NCBI GenBank assembly: GCA_028583605.1
Contig: CM053332.1
Span: 16,155,267-16,219,266 of the forward strand
Source of the DNA: Dastarcus helophoroides
Taxonomy: Eukaryota > Arthropoda > Insecta > Coleoptera > Bothrideridae
Reading direction: 5' to 3'
DNA length: 64,000 nucleotides
Under the pieces are notes generated by a model. That model worked only from the letters and a program-made list of their open reading frames with translations, searched no databases and was not told the origin of the DNA. Both the position numbers and the translations under genes were made by a program. Shown here piece by piece: positions 48,229 through 57,194 of this stretch; within the stretch, counting starts at the first letter, position 1; the number at the start of each line of letters is the position of its first letter.

Positions 48229-48512
48229 GCCCTCTAGAAGCTCAAATATGAAACATCCATATTTAAATTAATGGAAAAAGCAGTAAATGATGCAGTGAGT
48301 AGATTTTTTTTTCAATATTTAACTGTATTCTAATAGATGACAGTAGTAGAATAATGTTAGTTACATTTTTATGTTGGACATTTAAATGCAGCCAAAAATT
48401 CAAACATATCCGCCCTCTAGATGCTAAAATATTGAATTAACGGAAAAAGCAGTAAAAGATGCCTTAAATAGATTTATTTTTTAATGTTGAGCTATATTCT
48501 AAAAGATGACAC
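48229..48512 (+). repeat. Tandem duplication, ~180-bp period
   Basis: GCCCTCTAGAAGCT at 48229 and GCCCTCTAGATGCT at 48410 start two related segments, each with GGAAAAAGCAGTAAA and ATTCTAAWAGATGACA. No coding meaning is apparent. Confidence 0.55.
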
Positions 48513-49059
48513 CACCAGGTTTTAAACATATTTAAATGTGGTCAAAAATGCAAATGTATTCACTAAATTTGAATTTGGCGCCATTAGCAGGAGAGGCGAA
48601 CTTTGCGCATTAACCATTTTTCCGAAACGTTGCAATGCGAAAATGATTCTTATTGCCGCTATTCGTAAGGGTCAATCCGCAGCTGTAATTGGAGTCAATA
48701 TAAATACCATAAAAGTACAAAACTGTGTACATTGAAGACATTTAAAGAAGAGATTAAGAAGTGTTTAGCAAATTTGTTTACCTAGGAGATTTAAAAGAGT
48801 TTTATTTTAAAAAAAGCTACTGAATTGCCCACTTTAAACTGTGTAACTTGAACCCTATAAAACCGATTTTGTTTAGTTTTATCAATATTCACCAAGCAGC
48901 CTTTGATAATAGAAATTATAAACACAGCGACTACTTATAAATAAATTCATTAGTTCATAAAAATATTCGGTAGTATTGTACAAGGCTTATTTGCATGTTT
49001 CTGTGGAGGCGGTACATTTTAATGAATCAATAATTATAATTTATTTATTATTTAAATTT

Positions 49060-50530
49060 CCCTCCAATTAGTGTTAGTTATGTCAGCGTCATTGCATATG
49101 GAAAGCGCCAAATACCGCGACGCATTCCAAAAGATTATTGGTTGCAATCCATCACATGATCTGTTGGATTTCTATTGGGTGAATAAATATCGTGGATGAT
49201 CGTGGTCTCTGGATGATCTATCTACTGTAACTTCTAACTTGCATTATACGGAGGATTACCTATCCTGCCTAAAATAGTTGTTAAAAATAGTCCATATATA
49301 ACTTCAGCTTTTGCAATTGTTTATGTGCAGATTTGAAACTTTTTCTACAAGATATTCTGCATTGAATGGGCCCTCGCCCATATTTTTATTTGCTATTGCC
49401 AGTATCACGTTCCTAAACTTGATCACTAGACTTTATTACACTAGTAGAAAGTTTTGCAAAGTTAATGTAAGACGCAAATTTCATGTTTGAAAATACGCGC
49501 GCTTGTCATCTTATGTGTCTAACCAATAGAAATTCGCAAACAACCTGACAAATTCTGACCAATAACTTTTTGAAATGCGTGGGGGCATTTGACGCTTCAT
49601 TTAAATATTTTTTCCTGTACATTCATTACCAACAATTTGTGAACAATACTTCGTATTATTTACTGTCTCTTATTTAATTTAACATTAGCCGAATTTCCAA
49701 TTTTCTGTTAATTAATATTGATTGTGATTGTTCAATATTGATAATATTGATCAATCAAATTGATAACCAAGGACCAGTCCGTTTCACCAAGATTCTTATG
49801 ATGAAAAGCGTTACTAAAATATTTAACAACAAGTATACCAAAGCAAGGTTATAGGAATTTCATTGAAAAATTTAATAATAATAATATAACACGGAAAGTG
49901 GAATAATTTATTACTCTTATTGGATTTAATACTAATAAGCCTCTTATTAGTAGAGGAAATTTACATTTGATTTGAACGTATGGTGTTCATTTCAACAAGT
50001 CTCAGTAAATGTAGGATTGCTCAAAACCAGGACAGAACACAAATTCGGTTTTGATTTCTGTCAAAAATTTTGGTCGGTCTCTTTTTATATTACACGGAAT
50101 GGTAATCCATAAGTGCGAAAAATTTCGGATAGCAATTCTATATCATACATTGGCCCAAGTTCTCCCTACAAAGTTTATTCGGAAATATACCGCGCTCATT
50201 TAAAAGAATTAAAATTTTTAGTAAGTTAACCCTAGTAATATAATCAACATCACGGATGAACTATTCAGCGTAACATGTAACTTGCAATATACTCAGGATT
50301 TCTCGGTTAGCAACAGCGAAGTTTTTAATAAGCTTGCCTCTACTAATAGCATGGATGATCTATTTACTGTAGCTTCTAACTTGCAATATACCGAAGATTA
50401 CCTATCCTGCCTAACATATTCGATAAAGATGGCCGATATACAACTTCAATGTTGCCGGATACATTGATGATTTATCCAGCGCAGCACCTTCAACTGCAGT
50501 ATACACAGGATGACCTATTCTGCTTAATTT
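49060..50530 (+). pseudogene. Decayed sequence with repeated peptide-like units, unknown
   Basis: A ~60-base unit recurs at about 49213-49272, 50255-50310, 50352-50412 and 50464-50525. On the + strand the units read as related peptides: LDDLSTVTSNLHYTEDYLSC, DELFSVTCNLQYTQDF, MDDLFTVASNLQYTEDYLSC and IDDLSSAAPSTAVYTG. Substitutions tend to keep the acidic and hydrophobic positions, which suggests the units once coded. The unit at 49213 is preceded by a frame reading SAKYRDAFQKIIGCNPSHD. Stops and shifts separate the pieces. I do not recognise the family and do not assign a function. It could be a lost gene copy or a mobile-element protein. Confidence 0.4.
49760..49789 (-). repeat. Dispersed ~30-bp repeat, copy C
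   Basis: Reverse complement of the unit at 30174-30202 (AAGGACCAGTCCGTTTCACC). Confidence 0.5.
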
Positions 50531-50627
50531 GGCGGGAGAATATACGCCGATATACGCCGCGCGACGTCAGCGCAGAAACATGCAGTGACAGACGCTCAAA
50601 CTAAGATATACTAAAATACATAAAATC

Positions 50628-50795
50628 CGCAGGATAGGTCCTCTCTCTCAAACTTTGTCAGAATGTGTTTCGAGACATTCTGATTCGATTTACACTAAAA
50701 ACCTTTAGGTCCTCCATATACGGGGGACCTACTGACCTGGAGGACCTATTAAATGTAAATGGCCTTTGAGAGGGAGACCGAACCTGCGCAGGATA
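50628..50795. mobile_element. Possible small MITE
   Basis: Ends of about 28 bases are imperfect inverted copies (TCCGCAGGATAGGTCCTCTC against the reverse complement of CCGAACCTGCGCAGGAT), enclosing a second short inverted pair GGTCCTCC/GGAGGACC. No target duplication identified. It abuts the TA-rich tail of the LINE. Confidence 0.4.
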
Positions 50796-50864
50796 CAAAT
50801 ATATATATATATATATATATATAATCAATTCCCTTATACCGTAAGGTGTCGGGATTGGTATTCT

Positions 50865-53800
50865 CTATTTTATTCCCAAAATTTTTTTCCATTCCTTTTT
50901 GTTTAGCGCTAAAATTTTTGCTTCGTTTAGGTTTAATTGTCTCCTTCGGATTAATTTATCAATGATGTCATCCCATCTTTCTTTAGGTCTGCCTCTACGT
51001 CTCCGGTCCGATGTTCTTGCTTCCCATATTTTCTTTACTTGCATGTTATCTTTCATCCTTTGTATATGTCCCCACCAACCTAATTGTTTTTCTTCGACAA
51101 TTTCTAATACAGGCTTAGCATCCAGTTCTTCCCTCACTTTTTGATTTCTTATTCGATCTCTTCTACTTATTCCCTTTATCGCTCTTAAGAACTTCATCTC
51201 GACTGCTTGTATCCGGCTTTTCATTCTCTCCGTTAAAACCCAGGTTTCACTTCCAAATAGTAGTATCGGCTGGAAGATAGTCTTGTATACCAACATTTTC
51301 GTATTTTTGGATATTTCTTTCTTCTTGACTATGGTTGCACACATACTGTAATATGCTTTAAGTGCTTTCTCTATTCGTTCATTGATGTCCCTATCCTGAT
51401 TTCCTTTATTATCTATTATTACTCCTAAATATTTGAATTTCTTGACCTGCTGTATATCCTTATTTTCCAATCGTATATTTATTTTTTTATTTTCATCTTC
51501 TGTTATCGCCATTACTTTTGTTTTATTGACATTTATTTTCATTTGCTTAGATTCTAGAGCATCTTTCCATATTTCTAAGTTAGTTTGTAGGTCTTCGGGT
51601 GAATTGGCCACTATTACTATATCATCTGCAAATGCACATTCTTTTATACAGACTTTTTGTAGATTGTAGTATCCTACTTGTAGGCCTGTTGTTTTCGTAC
51701 ATATTTGTTTGAGTATGTCATCTATCAGGATAATGAATAGTAATGGGCTAAGTACTCCTCCCTGTCGTAAACCATCTCTTGTGTAGAAAGTAGAAGACTG
51801 CATATTTCGCGTTCTGACGTAATTTGCATTTTCCTCATATATGCTTTTTATTCCAGCAATTAATTTTCGGCCGACTCCTCGTTGTTCCAAACTTATCCAT
51901 ATTTCTTTTCTGGGTGCTCTATCGAAAGCCTTTTCAAGATCAATGAACGCTAGATATGCCTCTCTCCGTTGTCTTAATATTTTATCCGTAAGTTGTTTCA
52001 TCGTGAATATATGGTCCTGTATACTATGGCCTCTTCTAAATCCACTTTGGGATACACTTAATTGCGTTTCTATGACTAAACGGAGCCTGTTTGCTAACAC
52101 CCTTTCATATATCTTTGCTACCGTGCTCAATAAAGTTATACCTCGATAATTTTGGCACTGTTTTCTATCTCCCTTTTTATATATGGGCATAATAACATCT
52201 ATTCCCCAATCTTTAGGTATGTTTCCTTTTATCCATGCCTTATTACAAATGTTGTACAAGAGTTTTACACCTTTCTTTCCCATGTGTTTAATCATATCTG
52301 GTTTTATTCCATCATGTCCGGGTGCTTTTCCACATTTTGTTGCCTTGATTGCTTCTTCAACTTCCTCTATCGTAAGTACTTCAATTTCTTCATCTGCTAT
52401 TGTGTCAATTGTTGTTACTTCTTTGCCTTTTTGTGTCTCTGTTTCCAGTGGATTTAATAGTTCGTAAAAGTATTCTTTCCATCTGTTCATAATTAAATTC
52501 TCATCTTTTAGCAACGCGCCTTCTTTGCTTGTTATAGTCGTCAATTTCTTTTCTTTTCCTTTTCTTATTGTCTTCACTGCTTTATAAAATAGCTTGCGAT
52601 CTCCTTTATTTGTCTCCTCCATTTTTTCCCCAAAACATTCCCATGCCTTCTATTTAGCTTCCAAAACCATTTTTTTTACTTTGGTTCTTCTCTCCTTATA
52701 CAAAGTGTATTTTTGTGCGGTGTTATTATTTAAGTACTCTTTTCACGCTTGTTTTTTTAATTTAACTTCTTTTTTGATTTCATCGTTCCACCAGGCAGTT
52801 AACTTTTTATTGGCGTTGGTTGTAATCGTGCCACATGCTTGTTTAGCTGCTTCTATTACTATCTCCTTAAATATTTGCCATATGTCTTCAATATCTTTTT
52901 GTTCAATCTCCTTTTCTATATTACTTATTTTTTCCTCAAGAATTTGGTGATAACTGTTTGCTATATCTTTTTCTCTTAATCTGTATGTTTTAATATTTTC
53001 TTTTTTTACTGGTGCAGTTTCGTGTCGTTCGTTGTCACTCCTACACTTCTTCTTTTTCCTAATTTTTGCTACAACCAGGTAATGATCACTAAATATTTCC
53101 GCACTTCTTTTGACTCTTACATCCGTGATCGATTTCCTATTATTTCTTTGCACAAGTACGTAGTCAATTATGGATCTTTCTTTTCTGTTTTCCGCTATTC
53201 TTGTAAATTTATGTATATCCTGGTGTTCATAAAACGTATTTGTTATTATGAGATCGTTCAATATGCAATATTCTATCATTCTTAACCCATTGTTGTTTAT
53301 TTTTGTTTCCCCACAGTTTCCAATCACATTTACATTTCTATTCTCTCTTTTACCCACCGTACTGTTAAAATCTCCCATCACGATAATTTTACCTTTCCCT
53401 GTCTCTGTGGCCAATGTTAGTTCCTCCCAGAATTGATCTTTATTACTCGCTAAATCATCTTCATTTGGTCCATACACTATTATTATGCATATTCGTTCCC
53501 CATATATATCATCAAATTCTATTTTTAGTATTCTTTCAGAAATGCCTTCCCAATTTAGTATATTATCAACTAATCCTTTCTCTATTATGCACCCAACCCC
53601 TGCCGAAGCATGTTTATTTTGTTCTACTCCACTGTATATTAAAAGGTGTCCATTTTCTAGCACTAGTTCCCCTTGCCCCTTCTTCTTCGTTTCTGTTATT
53701 GTTAATATTTGTATCCCTGTCATTTCAAATTCCTCTATTAGTTCCTCCTCTTTTCCCCTTAGTCCTCTAACATTCCATGTTCCCACTTTCCAAATTTCTT

Positions 53801-53963
53801 TTCCCGTTTTTTCCTTTTTATTTATTTTTTCTATTGTTGTGTTTTTATGTGTTTTCGTATCCATTTTCATTGCCTTGTTCGTCATCATACTATTTACCTC
53901 TTTAGATTTATTGCTCAGTTTTTTGAATTTGTATTTTCTAATTTTTCCTTGATTTTGTTTCAT
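50865..53963 (-). pseudogene. RTE-like ORF2: endonuclease plus reverse transcriptase, two nonsense codons
   Basis: One frame from ATG (53963-53961) to the stop at 50865 is broken only by TGA at 52745-52743 (in a KKQA-stop-KEYL context, probably once TGG) and TAG at 52652-52650. Otherwise it would be about 1030 residues. The N-terminal endonuclease shows GTWNVRGL, ITETKKKG, VMGDFNSTVG and FSDHYLVVAKI, the usual catalytic signatures of APE-type nucleases. The reverse transcriptase has SGFRRGHSIQDHIF, FIDLEKAFDRAP, GLRQGGVLSPLLF and the catalytic FADD (AFADDIVIVAN), all intact. The C-terminal region ends in RLGWWGHI-type and RRRRGRPKERW motifs found in RTE-like insect elements. Its start overlaps the ORF1 stop as ATGA. 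It is inactive as it stands but barely decayed. Confidence 0.85.
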
Positions 53964-54694
53964 TTCCAAGTTTCTCCATCAACTATTATCTTGTTATATC
54001 CCATTTTGATATTCTTACCCATGCGTTTCTCCTCTTTTGCTTTATTTTTTAGTTGTCTCTGCTTCTCCCTTTCTTTATGCGTCAAGTCTTCATTTATGAA
54101 AATTTTTTCATTAATTTTTCTAAGCTTTGATTTGTTTTTCATAATCCGTTTCTTTTCATTTTCATTTTGCAATTTCACAAGATATATATTTCTACCAATG
54201 TTGTAAGTTTCTTCAACTTTGGTTTGTATTTCTAATTTTTCTTTAAAGAAATTTTCCATTTCTGTAATTAAAATTGCATTGTCGTTTGTATTTACTGTTA
54301 GACCGTTGACAATTATGTTATTTTTCCTTTTATCTTTTTCGATCCACTCTAAATTATTGCTTATTATTTTTATATCCTTTTTCATTTTCTCGTTTTCTTT
54401 TATAATTCTCTCGTTTTCTTCTCTTAGTTTGTTGTTTTCGATTTGGATTTTTCTAATGTCGTTATTGTATTTTTTCTGTTCATTTTTTATTTCTTGCATT
54501 TCTTCTCTTATATCCTGCATCATACTTAGTATAAGATCAAGCTTATCCTCGTTATCAATTGTTTTTGTTTTTATTGGCGTTCTCGACATTTTTTTTGTTC
54601 TCGTTAAGGTTTCTTCTCGTACCCTTTTTCTCTTGCCTCCTTCGTCTGTGGAGGACTCCTCCATGTCGGCGTCTCTCATATAATTCTTGTCCAT
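53960..54694 (-). CDS. RTE-like ORF1, coiled-coil RNA-binding-like protein
   Basis: An intact 244-codon frame from ATG 54694 to TGA 53960. A basic patch near residues 20-35 (GGKRKRVREETLTRTKK) is followed by a long heptad-rich segment (about residues 45-130) expected to form a coiled coil. Then comes NNIIVNGLTVNTND, reminiscent of the RRM-like start in LINE ORF1 proteins, and a very basic C-terminus (KEREKQRQLKNKAKEEKRM). The likely role is binding element RNA in the ribonucleoprotein (inference by analogy with other LINE ORF1 proteins). Its stop overlaps the ORF2 start by four bases. No disruption is seen, although the downstream partner carries two stops. Confidence 0.75.
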   Translation of the reverse strand: MDKNYMRDADMEESSTDEGGKRKRVREETLTRTKKMSRTPIKTKTIDNEDKLDLILSMMQDIREEMQEIKNEQKKYNNDIRKIQIENNKLREENERIIKENEKMKKDIKIISNNLEWIEKDKRKNNIIVNGLTVNTNDNAILITEMENFFKEKLEIQTKVEETYNIGRNIYLVKLQNENEKKRIMKNKSKLRKINEKIFINEDLTHKEREKQRQLKNKAKEEKRMGKNIKMGYNKIIVDGETWK

Positions 54695-55040
54695 GTTTAT
54701 TTCTTTATTTCAGCGCTGATTCCTAATCTGATTACTATATGTTGTGATGCACGTCTTTTTCACGAAAGAAACCGTTCCCCGGACTATCTCCTCGAAGGTC
54801 ACGGTTTCTTATCTCTTATCAGAGCTAATACAAATGCAGCGTCTTACCTTAAATTACTAATTATTGCACTAATCTGTTTGTCTCTAGTGTTGTTTTAATC
54901 ACTACACTGTTCTTATTGTTTACACCTTTGGTTTACCACAATTTTCAGAAATAATCGCTCATTAATTCCCGTAGAATTTGGGTTTATTAATGGAGCATAT
55001 ATTTAGCAGCTGCTTATGCACGCACCATCACCACCACATT

Positions 55041-56204
55041 TGAAAAAATATTTTTCAAAAATTCTTTTTCTACTACCGACTTCGCTGAATCTAAATTTTT
55101 TGAAAATTCGAGTTTTTTGAAAATTTGGACCTTTTTTCGAACTGTTTTAACATTTCCAACTATTTCAAAACTTGATTTTTTGCAAAATTGAAACTTTATT
55201 TCAAAAACTGGATTATATTGAAGATTTCGCCGAAACAGAAAATTTGGACCATTCTGATGGTATCACGTAATTATTTTGTTTTCAAAATTTTGGACACAAA
55301 TCGATTTGGAATTTAAACTTAAAATTTTGCGAATAATAATCTGCATTTCTGAGAAATGTTCTTGAAAATTCAAACTAAAAATTCGAAGTATAACGCTTGA
55401 GTTTGAAATATCAAATTTAAAGTCAAAATATTGCGTCTAAAACTCAGACATTAAAGAAGGCAAACATGTTGTAATTAATAAAAATTTCTAGAAATTGAGA
55501 GCTTTCAGTCAAAATTTTTAGATTAAATTTGAAATTTTGGGATTAGAGTACCAAAATTTTGGGAAAATATTGATTTTGAGTTACGAAATCCAGATTTCAA
55601 AATTTAAATCGAATGTAGAAATTTCGGATAGAAAATCCTCATTTCCAATTTAAATGTTTCTTAAAAATTTAAATTTACGTTTTAAATGAAAATTTCGATA
55701 GAAAACAAAAAACATTTTAAATTTACCAAAACAAATTACCAAATTTCTAGTTTAAAATCTTATTTTTGTTTTTGAATTTTAAATTCTGAGGTTTCAATTG
55801 AAATTTCGAGTTTCGAGTGGAAATTTCGACAAATCTCGCGACTTTATTCTTAGTGATCCTCCATATTAACATCTATGTTAACATCGCCCAAAACCAGTGT
55901 AGAATACGTTACCAAAAACTAAAATAAATAATCCCTCATTTAAAAAAGAATAATTTGTCATTAACCTACAATTTACCTACACCTACAATTATTATTAATA
56001 CTGGCAGAGCACAAAATTGCTTTCAACACATTATCAATGTTTAATTAAGGGATGATATTAGCCTCATTATTATTTACCAAATTCGTTTTATAAATAACCC
56101 CAAAGGCTAAACATAATGATACAGCAGCTCTTTTAATGATAGCGCTCAAATTTTGACCGCAATCGCACTAATTATGTCAAATTATAGCTCCCTCTTTGTT
56201 TCAG
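55041..56204 (+). other. 3' end of the fourth Elk intron
   Basis: AT-rich intron with loose GAAATTTT-type repeats to about 55860, then plain intron. The acceptor before 56205 reads CCCTCTTTGTTTCAG. Nothing else recognised. Confidence 0.6.
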
Positions 56205-56362
56205 ATATTTGTTTAAATTTTCGTACAACGTACGTAAGTAGAAAAGGTGAAGTAGTCTCCGATTGGAAAGCGATCTCTCTTAACTATTTAAGAACATGGT
56301 TCATCGTCGATCTATTTGCTGCACTGCCATTCGACTTGCTCTACGCGCTCTACGGAGAAGAG
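56205..56362 (+). CDS. Elk: Elk potassium channel, S2-S3 exon
   Basis: A 158-base exon with acceptor TTTGTTTCAG and donor GTAATA (56363), the weakest donor in the gene. It enters in phase 1 (GAT shared with 29875) and leaves in phase 0. The peptide [20 protein letters not shown] completes S2 and the S2-S3 loop; [20 protein letters not shown] then [13 protein letters not shown] gives S3 and the start of the S3-S4 loop. [18 protein letters not shown] and [11 protein letters not shown] are hallmark blocks of the EAG superfamily, and the acidic residues in S2 and S3 serve as counter-charges for S4. An open frame extends upstream into the intron, but the phase and acceptor fix the exon start. Confidence 0.96.
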
Positions 56363-56689
56363 GTAATAGAAATAAACCCCTTACGCGCGCCCATCCTCGT
56401 TCTCATAAAAGTTCCATTTCTTCCTGAAATAAAGAAAAAGTCCATTTTCTCGAAAGATGTTTCGCAATAAACATTAGAGAAATTAATCGCTCTAGAAAGG
56501 ACTCTTACCTATTTAATGAAATCTATCCTTCATACTTATGACGTTACTTCGTTAAATTTATGAAATGGGAACTCATCTGAAAATAAAAGCAATAAAGTTT
56601 GTAGATTGCGATGAAAAGTTAATTTGCAAAAGTTGATGTAATTGAATGTCATCCCTGGCATTAGTGATACCGTCTCTTTGTTTCAGTAG
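56363..56689 (+). other. Short Elk intron with a CAG-TAG tandem acceptor
   Basis: This 327-base intron is the only small one in the window. It ends TTTCAGTAG: the upstream AG (56686) and the downstream AG (56689) are three bases apart. The protein needs the downstream one, because using the upstream CAG would put TAG in frame directly after ...YGEE. Confidence 0.85.
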
Positions 56690-56888
56690 TCAGGTCCATC
56701 ACATACCCATCTAATCAAGTTAACCCGATTACTTCGGTTAGCTCGACTTCTACAGAAAATGGATAGATATTCACAGTACAGCGCAATGATTTTAACCCTC
56801 CTAATGCTTTCGTTTACCCTCGTAGCCCACTGGTTAGCGTGCATCTGGTACGTTATAGCCGAGAAGGAAATGACCAAAAATGAATTAG
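56690..56888 (+). CDS. Elk: Elk potassium channel, S4-S5 exon
   Basis: A 199-base exon that begins after TAG (56687-56689) in phase 0 and leaves in phase 1 at a GTGAGT donor (56889). The peptide [20 protein letters not shown], then [12 protein letters not shown] contains the S4 helix with its regularly spaced Lys/Arg gating charges and the S4-S5 linker. [20 protein letters not shown] plus WYVIAEKE is S5, with the conserved AHWLACIWY block. The TKNEL segment starts the S5-pore turret. The start is set by phase: choosing the upstream CAG acceptor adds a TAG stop, and the next AG (56693) would shift the frame. The pore helix, selectivity filter and S6 should follow in later exons, none of which I found before 64000. 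Confidence 0.95.
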
Positions 56889-57186
56889 GTGAGTATTGCC
56901 TTTGAGTTATAAATAGTCACTCAACGGTATTGCCACAATCCTGTTGATTTATCCTGAAAAGCAGCCCCGTTTGACCATCGATGTTCAAAAAATATCCATT
57001 CTGGGAGACTAGTGAACTGATAATCCAAGGGCGGATTCGAGACGATCTACACTAACCACAAAAAAGCAAGAATTCGAGATCATCTCGTCTGACTTTGTAC
57101 TCAAAAATTTTCTTAGAAATTAATAGGTTTTTTTTTCAAGAATTAATAACGGGATTTCGCTCCTGTGCAGTTTTTAAAATCAGTCA
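56889..57186 (+). other. Start of the next Elk intron
   Basis: Intron after the S5 exon, up to the target duplication of the hAT element. Nothing else seen. Confidence 0.6.
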
Positions 57187-57194
57187 CTAATAGG

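Larger units (their letters stand above)
50799..55040 (-). mobile_element. RTE-like non-LTR retrotransposon, nearly complete
   Basis: A 4.2-kb element read right to left: a 5' untranslated stretch to about 55040, ORF1 (54694-53960), ORF2 (53963-50865), a ~40-base 3' region and a (TA)n tail at 50799-50824. The simple-repeat tail in place of poly(A), and the ORF2 sequence, point to the RTE group. I could not identify target duplications, so both ends are approximate. Confidence 0.7.

Noticed and set aside
53022..54683. Several + strand frames of 87-155 codons
   Set aside because: They are antisense shadows of the RTE-like ORF1 and ORF2 on the minus strand.
56684..56686. CAG at 56684-56686 as the main acceptor of the S4-S5 exon
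   Set aside because: It would place TAG in frame immediately after the previous exon, so the downstream TAG acceptor must produce the functional channel.
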